From Lates calcarifer (taxonomy: Eukaryota > Chordata > Actinopteri > Centropomidae), in the NCBI RefSeq assembly GCF_001640805.2, contig NC_066850.1, positions 18,511,431 to 18,575,430 on the forward strand: DNA of 64,000 nucleotides, written 5' to 3'. Shown here piece by piece: positions 43,627 to 57,604 of this stretch. Each line of letters opens with the position of its first letter. Position 1 is the first letter of the stretch. The notes beneath the pieces are model-generated. The model did not search any database, was not told the DNA's origin, and was given only the letters and a program-made list of their open reading frames with translations. The translations under genes and the position numbers were made by a program.

Positions 43627-45998
43627 ATGCAGGAGTTACCCTTCAGATATGAGTTTAGCGAGTTGACTTGCTGTGTTCATCTCCTGCTATAGGGATTACA
43701 GTAACAGTACAGGCCTCTCTGTGTCTCTGAGCCATTAGCAGACCTACTTGTACCAAACATACCAGCTGAATTCATTTTTAATTCAGCAAGCTTTACATGC
43801 ACAAAGTTGTTCAAAACGTTGTTCTTGGAACAGCCAAATAAAATATACATCTTCAGCAGTCTGTGCATAACATCATTTAGTGAAGCATGTGATGTTTACA
43901 AATTGCAACAAAATGAAACATAGATACTTAGATTATGTTCAGCGTCACTTTCACTGTTAATATAACTCAGCAAGAAAGAAGTGCTTCCAAATGACTGTCC
44001 ATCATTATGCATATGAAGTACATGTGCTCAAAAATGTGAAAACTGAGAAGAAAGGTTGATTGATTCCATCACATCAGATAACCACCACCATCATTACTAG
44101 GCCTACATGATGGAAAACACAATACACTAACAGTTTCATAAATAACAGTTGAAAACAGCTAACTAATCAAAGTGACAAAAAATCATTGCAACCTAAGCTA
44201 TTATTGCAAATGGATTAGCTGACCACAGTGCAATGCAAAGTACATTAGCTGTATGTAGCTTAGCGGAGGAGGGTGTTTGTGCTTCAGCTTCAACCCCTTT
44301 AAAAAACCTAGATATTTCTATGTGTATTTTCCTAGAAAGCTGTCTCTGATTGGTCATGCCTCTGTTCACTGAGGATACAGAATTACAGCAGTACTGTTGT
44401 GTTTTACCAGCGTTCAGTTATATGGTGACAAACCACTCAAAAAGGAGACTCATTCTTGGCTAAAGAAAAAAATCTCTGGCGCTACAGCTCTGAATGGCCA
44501 GGCCAGGCGACACGCCCCCAAAGGTGACTGCTGGAAGGTTTGCCCTGTTTCATCAGAGTATTGTGTTCAGGTGCTGTGACTGCGATAGAGAGCTCGGAGT
44601 TACAGTGAGCAGAGGGCCTGCAGTGGACGGTTGTTAGATGTGTTATTCTTCATCTTGATCCATGTTGTTTTCAGTCTCAACTTGAAATAAAATTGTTGCC
44701 ATGGCCATCATCTTAGTTTTGGGTGTTGACATACTAACACTTGCTAATTAGCACTGAGCACAAAGTATAGCTGAGGCTAATGGATGTTAGTTAGCAGATA
44801 ACTGATCATAAACCATTGTATTTTGACCTGACCAGCAGAGAAATCACCCTGAGGGAGATAGAAGTGTCTTCACCAGACTTTATGTCAGTTCCATCTAATC
44901 AAAGATATTTGACTCTGGACCAAAGTGGTAGACCACCTGGCCGACTACCTGTCAGCTTCCCAGAGGGTAAGCACAGGTCTGAGCTCAGAAATTTCAACTT
45001 TACATACAGAATATAAAAAAATACAATAACTACACTGACAGCACAGAGTCGTAACTCATGACAAAACCACAACTGTACTGCTGCTTTTGGCTGAAGACTG
45101 AATTTGAAATGTAGACCTACAGACACATTACTACAGGACACTGTGCAGAATATAGGAAACCACCTGGAAAAACATGTTTCTTAAAAATATAAAAAAAGAT
45201 AGGCCCGTTATGAATAACAGGGTCCAAGAGAGTGGAGTATAACACAACAGGAAATGGACAATAATGACAGTAATAATAATACAAATCCACCTCAGCCATC
45301 TGGAGGTGTACCACTACTTCTCCCAGCTCTGGCTGAGTGATGTCTTAGGGTGGAATCTGGTAAGGACCAGCTGTCAGTGAAAACTTTCTTCATTACTCCC
45401 AACAGCGTTTCACACGTTGCAGTGGACATACTAACTATAAATCAGTCTGAGGTGGAGGTGTGAGTATTGTGTGTGGGGGGTCACATGATGTGCATTGCTT
45501 GGATTGTCATTAAAACCCTATGCCTTCCTTTGACGACGGGCCCGTGTCTGTTTCTCATCACCACAGAAAGAATTGCAGAAATACCATGGCCCTCCGTGGC
45601 CCTGTTTAAACCTGCATGAGGGCCTCGCCTCATTCTGCTTAACAGCTTGTCTCCTCGCATAATCATCAAGCCCTCAGTCTCTGTCATGCTTCTTTCATCT
45701 CCTTTTACCTCCTAATTTGCAGTTCATAATTGTAACATGCAGAATGATGGGAGAGGCTGAGATGTTATGAGTGGAGGTGGAGGATCTCATCTGACTGGTG
45801 TTACTACAGGAGCAGGATGATGACCTCGAGGGCCACGGGTTGGCACATGGCTGCTCTGTGTCAGACTGCTTTAAAAATATAACTGAATGTGATGGTAATG
45901 TGCTAAATAAAATAATAAAATCATGCACACCAGTAAACTATACATGTTTTCTTTATGAAATGATTTGACACAACTTTACTCTTTTTTTTTTCTTTTTA

Positions 45999-46029
45999 CA
46001 TCATCATCATCATCGTCATCATCATCATG
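45999..46029. repeat. (ATC)n microsatellite
   Basis: About ten ATC units are visible with one interruption (cgtc). Confidence 0.9.
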
Positions 46030-49000
46030 AAAATCCTCCATATTTGTGACAGAACAGGTGATGAATCTTACTGTTAAAATAACTGTATGTTGCTAATGTC
46101 TCTGACATGACATTTGTTGTTGCATATAATGACATGCTGGAAGAACTTGGTGTGATTCTAATGGATCTTAAGTATTGATCTTATTTTTTTTTTCTACTAG
46201 TGTTATTTATTCCTTTTTTATACAAAACTTTTTTTTACACCATAACAACAGTGGTTGCCTTGTCCCTACCCTTGGACCCATGGTGCGTACCCTAAGCAGC
46301 TGTACTGTCGTCGTCGTCATGGTAACAATAATATGACCCAAGTACCACCACTTGGACTGACATGGTAACAATAAACATGAGGTTGTGGTTAGCTTTAGGA
46401 AAATATCGGTATAAGGTTAAACCTGTTGTGGCGCAGTCGTGGATAAAAGAAGCAAACCTGACTTTTGGTTTTACGCAGGAAATGTGTTCTCTGTGTGCAA
46501 GTCTGCCTGTTGTTGACCATCCATCCACCACAGCCTCCTCCTCCAGTTTTCTGTTTCCAATCTGTTCCAAAAACAGTGTCGTGTGGCCATTAAACTGAAG
46601 TGGAAAAAATCAAAAATAGTTGGATGAATTAAACATGAAAAACTATTCATTTCAATCATTTTTTTGGTCTGTTTTTCTGGTCTCAACATTGCCTGTGGAG
46701 GTGTGCCTTGGTGCCTGGTTTCAGCCTGGATTACACAGCACAGGACAGAATGTGGTGGTATATTCATTGACATTTGAGTCAAATCCCAATTCTCAACGAG
46801 AGGTAAAATTGGATGGCAAAAATATCTATAGCAGGAGAAGCCACATTAATATTCAGCGTATATGCCATATGTCATTATGGCCCTCTGCAGCCCACTGTGA
46901 AGCTGGCACAGGCAGAAAACACAAACACACTGTTACATGCTCACACAGGGCAGGCACATTAAAGCATCCAGCAGGTCTTGATTCATACAGCCTTTGAGAT
47001 GCATTTAATTAACGGCCCTGGCATGTGGCTGAGGCTCAGCGGGCCACTGGAATGGCTTTGACATTTGAATGACATCCATTTCTCTCTGAATAATTGGCTG
47101 AGGCCTGACTGCTGACAGGCTGAGATAGGTGTTGAGCTCCAGAAAACCGCCTCTCCTCACCAGGATGTCCTCAGCATATACAAAACATACATGCAGACAC
47201 AGGTCTACACACACACACACACACACGCACACAGTAAAACTCTACCACAGCAGATACTGAGCGCCTGCCTCCCCACCTCGACGTGCTGCTTTGTTTTCTT
47301 ATCTCCTTATAAATGTGGTGAAGAGTAAGAGACTGTGGTGAATTTGAAACTTTTGTCTCAGTGACGGACAGATGTAATCCAGCTGCTGCACATTTTCCTC
47401 TGTAAAGCTTATTGTCTTCTTTACCATACTGTCTGCTAGCTAACAAAAAGCCAACACCTTTATCATTACCTGCATCTGTTTATATCACAATAGCTGTATT
47501 CACGACTGTCTCCGTATAGACATGGGGCGTTGCTAGAAATCTAGGTGGCTGCTTCCTGTCCTCTACTTCCACTTACTACTATCATACAGAGTTTATGTAA
47601 CAAAATTAAAAGCTGTGGCTCTCAGAGTTCAAAGTTCAGATGAAACTGACATTGAGATTTAAAAAAAAAGAGCTATTGAAAAAGAAAATTGTAATTATAG
47701 CATGCTTCGCATAATGAACATAATAATAAAATGGAGGGTGTGCATTGGAAGTAGGTCCAGATCGAAAATGCAGTTGGATGTTTGGAAAAATGAGAAAGCT
47801 TTTGACAAAACTCTCTGGTCTCCAGATTCCGATTTAAAACGCCAGAATCCATTATCCTAATCCTCATTAGGTGAAAGTTACACATATATAACATCAGTCA
47901 AGTTTCATCCTCCACTGCATAACACAGCTGATGAATAAGAGGTGTGCACAGGCTGTGGGATATTTACATTTTCCAATATAAAAAAGATGAGTGTGGTAAC
48001 ACTAACACTCCAAGCAACATCATCTGGCCAGTAACTTTGGTTCATATGAAGTCCATGTCCAGGTGCCTGATGACATTAAGATGATTCCATTCTTAAGTTT
48101 AAGAAAGTGTCATTTTAAGGAGCAGTGAGCTTGAAATTCACATGATAATAATTAATAATTAATCATTTCAGTTCACAGGTGGATGGAAACACACCAGATG
48201 AACTGTTTAATAAAGATTACAAAGCAACAAGTGTTTCTTTTGGAAGTGATAGAACACATAAAAAAGAGTCTGTTTGATTGTGAATTTGAGAGATGTAAAT
48301 GAAAACTAGCTACATAAAATCTATTCAGACTCTGCATGAGACTCATACATAACATAATGGAGAGTTGTGTCAAAGTAGTGTACAGTGTTTGGATGATATG
48401 GTACTTCAGTGATCTACTATTCACAGTTCTATACAGACTGTCCCTGGCAAGTTTGTAATGCAGGCTGTCTCTATAGATGTGTAGTCTCCATGTCCATATC
48501 TAGCTAAGACATGAGTCTGCCAAAAGGAAATCAAAAACTTTATTATTAATGACAGTTTATCAGCTGGGACTGGCTTCAGCAAAGTTCCCAAGTGGTTTCA
48601 GAATTCTTTGTGTACAGGCTATCGTTTGGCATGTACAGGAAATGTCAAGGGCAGCAAGTCTGTTTGAGAGCTGGTATCAGCAGCAGCCAAGGTGAGTCGG
48701 TGGGAGAAGACTAAAGCTTTTGTCAGTGTCAGACTAAAGGGTGTGAGCATACAGTTATTTCCTAGAAGCTGTACATAACAGTGTAAACTTGATTCATATT
48801 GAAGTCGCTGAAAATATGAGTAGAAAATACTCTGCTGTTCATTCTGGGCCAGCACCAGTGAGAGAAGTTGTGTACAGATCCAAATGAAATCAAAAGAGAT
48901 ACCTCTGAGATACCTACCTGAGAATGATTGCTGGTGGTGCATTAACAGATGACAACGAGAGGATTTAAACAAGCAAGCTCACTTTTTAATCATTATTACA

Positions 49001-49095
49001 CGAGTGAACATTGCGATCTGCCTGACGTCTGTCCTCTGTACTGTCTCTCTGAACATGGATGACTGAAGATAAAAAGGAAGAGCTTTGTGGTTGTC

Positions 49096-49298
49096 ACACA
49101 CATGAACACACACACACTTCTTGATTTTGGTCAGTTTTGGGGACAAAGACATAGACTTGCATTCATTTCCTGGAGACTTAGCCTACCCTTAACCACTGAA
49201 CCATAAGTCAACTTTCTGGGGACATGCCCAAATGTCCACAGATAACTTTATTTAATCTGAAATTAGTCCCCAAAAGTAGAGTATGACAGACAGACACG

Positions 49299-49339
<41 letters not shown>
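49096..49339. repeat. common fish repeat ending in a (CA)n tract
   Basis: The segment has ttgattttggtcagttttgg, then acttgcattcatttcctgg, cctacccttaaccactgaac and ggggacatgcccaaatgtcc. It ends in about 20 CA units (49300-49339). The wording ('ggggacaaa', 'aaatgtcc') matches a widespread teleost repeat of unclear class. Confidence 0.6.
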
Positions 49340-49340
<1 letters not shown>

Positions 49341-49984
49341 GTTGGATCTCTGTGTTATTTTCCTGTGTGATGGCAGCAGAGTAATAGTTTTAGTCCTTTA
49401 TTGAACTGTCTTGACTTCTGAAGCAGCAGTTTTAAAGACATCCATTTGCCTCTTTGACACTAAGTGCCATTTCAAGGCTCACTCCAGAGGTATGTGGTGC
49501 TTTCTCTGCTCTGCTTTTGTCTCTCTGCCACTGTTATTTGTCAGGACTATGTAATTGATATCACCATGTATACATATGTACAATTCTTGGGTAGAAGTGC
49601 AAGAACTTCTTGAGATGCACAACTGGCTGTGTGCAACTACAATTCAAATACATCTCACTGCCTGTGCCTTGTCGATTTACAAGTCAATAATTACTAATTA
49701 GTTTGAAGTAATCTCAGATACACATTTGTTTGGGACTATGCACCATGTAAGCTTGGGGCTTGAAATTGGGCATTGATCCAGGTACCTGACATTTTAGCAT
49801 GAAAATAAATAAATTAATTAACGGTAAGAAACCTGGCACTGAAAAGTTAATTCAGGTATAAAACCCCAAGGTTGGGCAATAAGTCTTTATGAGAGCTGGT
49901 ATTAGTAGCATTCACTTACGACTCAGCATACAGAACATGCGTAGCACTAAACGGTCTTAGCAGTGAGTGCAGCATTTTAAAGGA

Positions 49985-50620
49985 TTGCTGAGAGCATGAG
50001 GAAGAACATTCTCTGGTCTGATGAGACACAAACATAGCCCTTTGGGCAGAGCTCTAAACACTGTATCTAACAAACACCAGCTTCTCATCACCTGGCTAAT
50101 ACCATCTCTACAGTGAAGCATGGTGGTGGCAGCATATTGGAATGCAGGGGCCTCTCAGCAATAGGGACAGGGAGACAGGTCAGAATTTAAGGAATGGTGA
50201 ATGCAGCCGATTACAGAGAGGTCCTTGAAGGAAACCTGCTCCAGAGTGATCTGAGACTGGGGTGATGGGTCACTTTTCAGCACAACAATGACTTGAGGCC
50301 AAGACAATGTGATTTGGGATAAGTCTCTGACTGTCCCTGAATGAGCCAGCCAAAGACTTTAACCCCATAGAACATCTGTTTTTCTGGATAACTGATAGCA
50401 GTTCACAGACACTTCCCATCCACCTGATGGAGCATAAGAGTATGTACCAGGAAGACTGAGATGAGCTGCCTAAATCCAATGAGCAAAGCTTGTATAGAGT
50501 CACCCAAGAAGAGGTGAAGCTGTAACTGCTGCCAAAGGAGCTTCTACTTAAAGCAGAACAAAATGATATATAATCAAAACTATGTGGACACCTAAACTTG
50601 GCACCTGTATGTGTCAAGTT
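49985..50620 (+). mobile_element. Tc1-like transposon relic with decayed transposase
   Basis: Plus-strand pieces read ILWSDETQT, TISTVKHGGGSI, IGTGRQVRI, NAADYREVLEGNLLQSDLRL, then WVTFQHNNDL. Later pieces (PKTLTP, EAVTAAKGAST-like) match the end of the same protein. This order follows the Tc1 family DDE transposase. Several in-frame stops and frameshifts show it is dead. The N-terminal third is not recognisable. Confidence 0.85.
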
Positions 50621-51589
50621 GAAGCTGTGGTTTCCAGACTATGGGCATTTATGTGCTGCCTAAACAGCCGAAACCAGTTTTAGTCTTTTCACTATATTTT
50701 TGAACCTGGCTTGCTTCCATTCAGACACAAGGGCATTGATGAGGTCCAACACTGATGTTCAGTGATAAGGCCTGGCTCAGACTTGGCATTCCAGTTTATC
50801 CCATGGGGTTGATGTCAGGACACTATTGTCTAAAATATTGTTTGGTGTTGCTCTACTGTGTGTCTTTGAGAGCCTTGGCTGTCAGGACAAGCTCTTTCAA
50901 GCCTTAGAAAATATTCAGTACGTTAAGAAAAAATGGAATGGGAATTGATCAATTTTGTTTAGCTTCAGTTCTCTGTTTTCCTCTCTGTTTGTCTGTCTGT
51001 TAACTCAACTCCTTATGCAGTCTTTTCATTGTCAGAATAGATTAGGAAGCTATATCATCAAGGTGGTGAGGAAATTCAGCCGTCTCGCTTCGACTGCTCT
51101 GCCTTTTATAATCTTTTTTATCTCTGCAGATGCCTGTGGCACAGAGTGATCCAGTCAGGTGTGTAGAGTGAGATAAAGGAAGTGGAGATTGCTACCCACA
51201 TTAATTTAAGATAGAATATCAAACATCAAGGTGATCCAAGAGAGGAAAACGTGGGGAAAAACAGGGATCAAGGTAACTAAATATGGCAGTAATTTAAATT
51301 GGTGTGTAGTGGATTTGGGGTTAACCTGGAGTCCAGTCAGTGAAACAAAGTTAGAGACGGGTGTTAAAGGCTAGTTAAAGGCTTAAAGGAATCATTGGAG
51401 CTGGTTAACATGTCTGTTCATGAGTCTAATCATTGTGCATTGTTGCATAGAGCATGGTGTCCATGACAGGACAGGCGGAAGAAATAAATAAAAAATTACT
51501 GTGCACCTGAAGTTTGCCAATGAGCAGCTTGATACTCCACCTTGCTCCTGGGAAAGTGTTTTTATATATATGGTGGAAATAGGGCACTG

Positions 51590-52230
51590 CATACCAATGT
51601 GGAAACATCCCAGTGTTGACATATGGTAAAGGGAGCATCATCATTTGGGGATTTACTGCCTCTGGGCCTGGACAGCTTGTTATCATCTGGGGCAAAAGAA
51701 ATCCCAAGTTTATTGAGGTTAAAGCAACAAAATGTAACTTTGCTGAGCAGCAGCGCCCTCTGCAGTCAGGAGTGGTAATTAATTCTGTTAGGCTTTGAGT
51801 CTGATTCACTCACTGAACTGAAACATGACCCAACGGTGTATATTATCCATGATCCCCAGCTTCTGGAGCAGGAAGTGCTGTTGTTGTAACAAACATGCCA
51901 AACTCCATAGAGTTTGCTTTGAGCTCAGAATAATTATATTTGCTCCTTTTTGGGCTCACAACCATAGATTGTATATAAAAATTAGCCTCTTAATTAGACA
52001 CTCTGATTGGCAGTCAGGGCACCTGCTGGGGCCATAGGGGCATCCATTTTAGAGATGTAATTGTTGATGTCATCAACTAAGATGGCAGATGAGAACTGAC
52101 TGATATACATACAGATGGAATGTATCAATGCGCCAGACCTTAACCCAACAGAGGGGCTGTGGAATGAGCCCAGACACCCTGGGAATATGAACTGAAGCTG
52201 TTCTGTAGAAACTCAGTATGAAGTGAGTCA
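51590..52230 (+). mobile_element. second Tc1-like relic, split by another repeat
   Basis: SVLTYGKGSIIIWGFTASGP and GQLVIIW (about 51612-51700) belong to the middle of a Tc1-like transposase. APDLNPTEGLWNEPRHP (about 52130-52185) is the later 'PDLNPIE-LW' block of the same protein family. Between them, about 51718-52120, lies unrelated sequence starting ttaaagcaacaaaatgtaac, with gcagcgccctctgcagtcag. I recall this as a common fish repeat. The arrangement suggests a nested insertion. Confidence 0.7.
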
Positions 52231-53469
52231 GTTTAAACCAATTCTCAAAACTCAGACAAACTAAGAAGTTTTTAATATTGCGAAATTACACAATTTACTG
52301 GGAATCTAAGAAGCTTACAATTAATCCTGCCAAGCACTTTCACAAAATATTAGAATTTTACACAAAGAAAAGTCAAAAAATATCCCAATTTAACTGAAGT
52401 GAAAACAGAGAAAATCAAAGCAAGACAATCCTCATTACTTACATTTTCTAATATGTTAATTTAGGACTCTAGGAAGATAATATTCAACATAACAAGAGAA
52501 GTGATGCTTGAGATAGCCATCATCTCAGGTTTTGCTGATTGCTGTTTTAGTACCTAGCCCTCTCCTGGTCAGCTTTCCTCTTCCACTTGCTGTCTAACTT
52601 CTTTCTGTCTGTGTGTTGGACTTCATATCTATCTATCATATCTGTCTGCTGCTCTCTCTGTTAAATGAAAAGACATATACTGTACCTGTAGTGTTCAAAG
52701 AATAGTACTAGAGTCTCCTCAGAGGGGTAAGAAGCTCTCCATTACTCTCCAGACCTTGATGGAAAATCAACAAGAGGTCAAATGAGCTGCTGGAGGTCCT
52801 GACATGGTGAAGTGCTTTCAAAAGCTATTTGCCTGATGAGATTTCATTTTAAGAGCACATTCTTGGCTATACAATATTGTACAGATGAAGCCAGCCAATG
52901 TCAACATGTAACAAGTAAATATTGTATTTCCCATAAGCATCCTAACACTGCTGAAACTAATTTCACCTTTAACCAGAGAGGAGGAACTACTCCAGGAGAT
53001 GGCTTGTGGTAATGAACACACACTCAGGAGTGACCAGACAGATATGTGTGTTGGTGCGTTGCAGTGGACTGCAGTGTAAATGTGGGAGTCGGTGGGAATT
53101 TGACTTGTGCCAAGTGGTGTCAGTGTCTCTGTGTCAGGTCGGCTCATGGCTCTTGTTACAAACACCTAGCTGCCCTGCAGCACTCAGGGCTGCTTCCTCA
53201 ACACACTCCATCTCCCACTGCTATGACAACAACATGAGACAGATGGGAACACACAGTAACCTCCCTGCATCACCGTGTAGTAAAGCCAGTGATGAAACTA
53301 AATTATTAGACAGTTAACAATGTTTCTTTGTTGGGTTTACCCATATGACCAGAGGAATGAAACTGAAGGAGTTTCCACAGGAGTAGGAGTAAGTAGGAGT
53401 AAGATTCAGGTTAGCAAGATGTACTGATTTTAGACAGTGAAGAAAAGAAAAAAAAACACAGATTTATTG

Positions 53470-53830
53470 TAGTTGAAGAGTATGGCAGTTGCCTTTATAA
53501 AGTCGACAAACAGCTTTATCTTTATTGGTGACTTTGCCATCCACGGTGTAGAACCCAAAATACTTCCACACGCTGCCTTCCAGATGTTTTGGTGTTGTAA
53601 TTATGCACTCAGGACAACTCTGCTCCCTTATGTCCTCCATTTTTGTAACAGAACACCACTGCATTATCATTACCATAGTTTACTGATATGTCAATAGGGC
53701 ATCTAACTGGTTAAGCTGATGGAGCGCCCTCTGCTGGATCACAGGCAAACTACTTCAAATGGTCTGATACACTTAGAGAGACTGAAGCCTACATTTCCAA
53801 CAGTTCAAACAAATAAAAAGTGACAGCCCT
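53470..53830 (-). mobile_element. hAT element 5' relic with BED zinc finger
   Basis: The minus frame 53464-53676 reads GSVWKYFGFYTVDGKVTNKD and KAVCRLYKGN, a BED-type zinc finger start (VWKYFGF, then the second conserved part at C-x2-Y where Cys is lost). The finger is broken and the rest of the transposase is missing. Confidence 0.65.
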
Positions 53831-54885
53831 AATCAGCATCCACTGCAGCAAGGAAATTTGCAAGGAAAATCTACTAGTGTGGCAGAGTGGCTATTTACAT
53901 TGTGCTCACTTGGTTTTATCGATATCCAATAAAGTTGTCCTGCATCCTCGTCTGAAGTTATTTTCCCATTTCGTATAGCTGTTCTCTCTGTTTTCTGAAA
54001 ACTTCTACACCGTTCAGTTCTGCTGTTATTACAGACATGACTTACCCATGGACTTGCCTAATTTGTCAAACTGTGATGTTTAACCTGCAGTGGTCTGTGG
54101 GCTTATGTGATATGGCATTTGTTAAAGGGTGATAAAAAAAAAAAACAATTATATTAGGTTGAGATTTTAAAAACATGTCTGCTGTTATCTGAAGTTAGTA
54201 AAGGTTGAGTAAAGGTTGAATAAAGGTTATTTTCCATGGCTTTTAAAGAGGTTTTCTTATTTCAGAAAGAAAACCCAAATCTCATTCACTTTGGACCTTT
54301 AAATTCCCAATAATGTCAAGCTATTCCCTTAACTTGCATGTTTCATTTGCACATCAGAGACATTTGAAATATGTAGTTAATCCTCTATAATGTTATTTTA
54401 AATGAAGATCAACTTGGCTCCTTTTGTTCTAGTCTCTGCAGTATTTTAGAGGTTAATACTATGCTTGGCTTCTGAAAGGTGATCTGACAGAAGTCTGGAA
54501 ACCACTGTCATGAGCAATAACTAAGAGCCAAGCATCAGACAGCTGCTCTGACAGTATTTAGGAGAGCTCAGCAGTGTTCAAAGACACAAATCATCCATGA
54601 ATGCAGCAAATCTTGAAATTTGCAGAATTAGTGTTCAGTGTACAGAACCAAATCCCCAGTTACTTGTAAATACCAGAATATCAACTAAGTCACAAAGCAA
54701 AAGGACAGGGCCACTTTTACTGTTCTTCACAAAGCCAGAGAGGATGCTTCCCTGTATGTCTGCATTATCCCAGTCTGAACCAATGATGCTTTATGACTTA
54801 TATATGCCACTTGTTGGGAGCATTATATGATATGACAGTACTATGACATCAGCAGTACCTGATAGGCTCCACCCACAGCCCAAAA

Positions 54886-55135
54886 TAACCATTCATCCAT
54901 CTATACCGCTTATCCGTCAAAGGTTGCGGCGAGAGGCGGGGCACACCTTGGACAGATCACCAGTCCACCACGGGGCCAACATATACAGACAAACAACCAG
55001 TCACGCTCATCTCTACATCTACATGCAATTTAGAGTCACCAGTTAACCTGGATGTCTTTGGATCAAGTTCCAAACCCAGAACCTTCTTGTTGTGAGGCGA
55101 CAGCGCTAACCACTGCACCACTGTCCCGCCTCCTT
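54886..55135 (-). repeat. common teleost retroposon-like repeat
   Basis: It begins ccattcatccatctataccg with cttatccgtcaaaggttgcg and contains ttagagtcaccagttaacct. This is the reverse of the repeat at 59436-59714 (gttaattggtgactctaaat, aatggataagcg). Confidence 0.75.
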
Positions 55136-56379
55136 ACATGGACCTCAAAGAAGAAAACTCTTTTTGGCTGGGAAGTCTGTGAGGGATCATGTCCCCTAAC
55201 ATTGCACACACTGCACAAAATCATATGAATATTGTCATTGTTATGACCAATCCGTTCCCTCTTTTTCAGACAATTGTGTTAAAGTCATTTTGAGGTGTAA
55301 TAATTAAAACTCTGTGTGATCCTGGTGAGACTTCTTAACAGAAAATGGAAGGAAAGAATTGTATTCATTCACAAAAAACATCTCAGCAGTTAAATGTCAT
55401 ATTGCACTAATATAAGCCACTAAATGGTTCCCCTTCACATGTTCCCTTCACTTTCACATTTGCAGACTTACTTGCTCTCTTCTTGGCTAAATGCCTCTGG
55501 CCTCGTTCTCTATTTTAATATTTCTGAATTGGTTGTCTGAAGGTCCAGGATTCCATTTCCAGAATGCCTGCTTCCCCTCATTAATTCGGCTCACTTGAAC
55601 TGCTGGTCAAGGTGCCATTTGGTCAGGCCAGGTCCACCATGCTGCTGCACTAATTGAATTCCACTTCCTGGCAGTGAGCATGAGATTGTGTTAATATGGC
55701 ATGAGGAACCCAAATGAGGTCCAGGCATTGAGGCAGCCAGCAAGAGGAATTCTCTACAAGCAGCACAAGTATAGACTGTATAGGCCGTACTGACTGGGAA
55801 ACATCTGCAGGGAAAGAAAAGAGGCTTATACACTATTTTGTTATCTGTTCTCAGCAGTATGAGCTCAGGAGTCACTGTATATTTTCTGTTATCAGAAATA
55901 AAAATAAAAAAACTCCAGACAGAGCAAATGAATTCCTCAACTACAGGTCATGAAAACTGCTGTAGATATTTACACTTCAGTCATAATGATAATGGATTTA
56001 TACAACCTTACCTGTAACACTATCAGTCCAAAATCATCATCTACAAAATGTCAAAGACAAAACACATCAGGGAAATATTCAGAATCCATATTCAACTATT
56101 TAAAATTCAGTTTAGATTCAGACCTAGGCAGCATCTGCACCGCCATAGGCTTTTATACGTCCTCAGAGTCTATTAGATTATCTTTGTTATTTATCACTCC
56201 ATAATATGAAATGGCAAATAAAGGTGGAGAGGAGCCCAGCACCTCAGGGAGATTCATTAGATCCTTCTAATCAAAAAAAGTAGGGGAAAAAAAACTCAAC
56301 TTTAAACTAAACAAGGCATGAATTTTTAATTAGGGTTTTTTTTTTCAATGTATTTTTTTTTAAGTTTATTAAAATTAAA

Positions 56380-57090
56380 CCACAGTATATGCAATTTTAA
56401 CATTTATACATATATTAAAAACATATCATACATGTCATTATTTTTAATAAAATTGCATTTTGGGGTCAATGTAAAATCTAGGTCCTATTTCAAGTGGCCA
56501 GTAATAAATCATTTCAGAAAAACTATTCAGACCCCTTCACTTTTTGCTCACTTTATAGCTCCTTAGATTTACTTGTAATTGGATAAACTTGCCATTTTTG
56601 CCCTTCAGTCTACACTGAGCAACCTCATAATGAGAAAGTGAAAAAAAGCTTACATTTTGTATGTTAATATAAATCAAAAACTGAAATCTAAAGTAAGTCA
56701 GGACTTTGTAGAAGTCTCCTTGGCAGCAGTTACAGCTTCAGTCTTCTTAGTTAATTCTCTACAAGCTTTACACACCTGGATTTGGGCAGTTTATCCCATT
56801 CTACCTGACAGATCCTCTCAGGCTCTGTCAGACTGGATGGGAAGTGCCTGTGAACTGCCAACTTCAGCTTTCTTCACAGATGCTCTGTGGGGTTTAAGTC
56901 TGGGCTTTGACAATTTCAGTTTTGTTGCATTTGTCTTTTTTTCGGTTGCTGAAATAATTTATTTCTGGCCATTTGAAATAGGATCTAGTTCTCTCTAGTT
57001 TGAATATTGACACTGAAAATGCAATTTTTAATAAAATAATGACATAATGTTTCATCTTGCGTTCTTCAATATAATGCATACTGTAAACCA
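56380..57090. mobile_element. long inverted repeat around an inverted Tc1-like fragment
   Basis: Arms at about 56380-56516 and 56948-57090 are inverted copies over roughly 130 bp (shared: aaattgcatttt, cctatttcaagtggcc/cctatttcaaatggcc, aataaat-atttcag). Between them, on the minus strand, lies the decayed end of a Tc1-like transposase related to 49985-50620 (GTCTGGG and gatcctctcag blocks). Confidence 0.75.
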
Positions 57091-57350
57091 ATCAATGATT
57101 TAAAAAAGCATACATTAAAGGGTGAATGCCAGCCTCAACATGCAGATCAGAGGGCTGACTGACAAAGGCAATACAGGATTCTGTCAAGGGATGTTAATAG
57201 CTCATGCTAATCAAAAAGTGTAAATGTAAAAATGACAGTTTGTGGTTTTAAAAGCAAATTATAATAAATGAATAGTAAATAAATAACAATGCATCCCTCA
57301 GATCACTCAGGTTCCTCTTTAAGCCCCTAAATGCTGCTTCTAGTTCTAGT

Positions 57351-57604
57351 CTCTCTCAAGTGCCTCTACATGTTAACCAAGCCTTTTGTGAATCCTTGTG
57401 TAACACTGAAATTATATCAAACTGCAAGAATTGATTTAATCACAATCATTAGAGCTCCATGTGCTGGAAAATGAAGTTGCTGGGGGCCTGTTTGCAGCTC
57501 ATTCCCTGGGGCAGAAAGAACATTTCCTCTCTAATTCAGTGAGCCAGCACTGCAGCAGCCTCTTTGGGATCTGAGGAAATATAGTGTGAATCTTTCCATC
57601 TTCC
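57351..57604. repeat. highly conserved block of duplication copy A
   Basis: The 254-bp block differs from 60209-60474 by only a few substitutions and one short indel (about 12 bp near ccctggg). It is the best-preserved part of the duplication. Confidence 0.85.

Larger units (their letters stand above)
55682..57604. repeat. local duplication, copy A
   Basis: This is paralogous to 59056-60474 in the same orientation. It starts gagattgtgttaatatggca and ends tgtgaatctttccatctt. It keeps about 180 bp (56031-56210) replaced in copy B, and a long inverted-repeat structure (56380-57090) mostly absent from copy B. Confidence 0.9.

Noticed and set aside
50270..50617. 115-codon minus-strand frame
   Set aside because: It is the antisense shadow of the plus-strand Tc1 transposase relic.
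56657..56998. 113-codon plus-strand frame
   Set aside because: It is the antisense shadow of an inverted Tc1-like transposase fragment.
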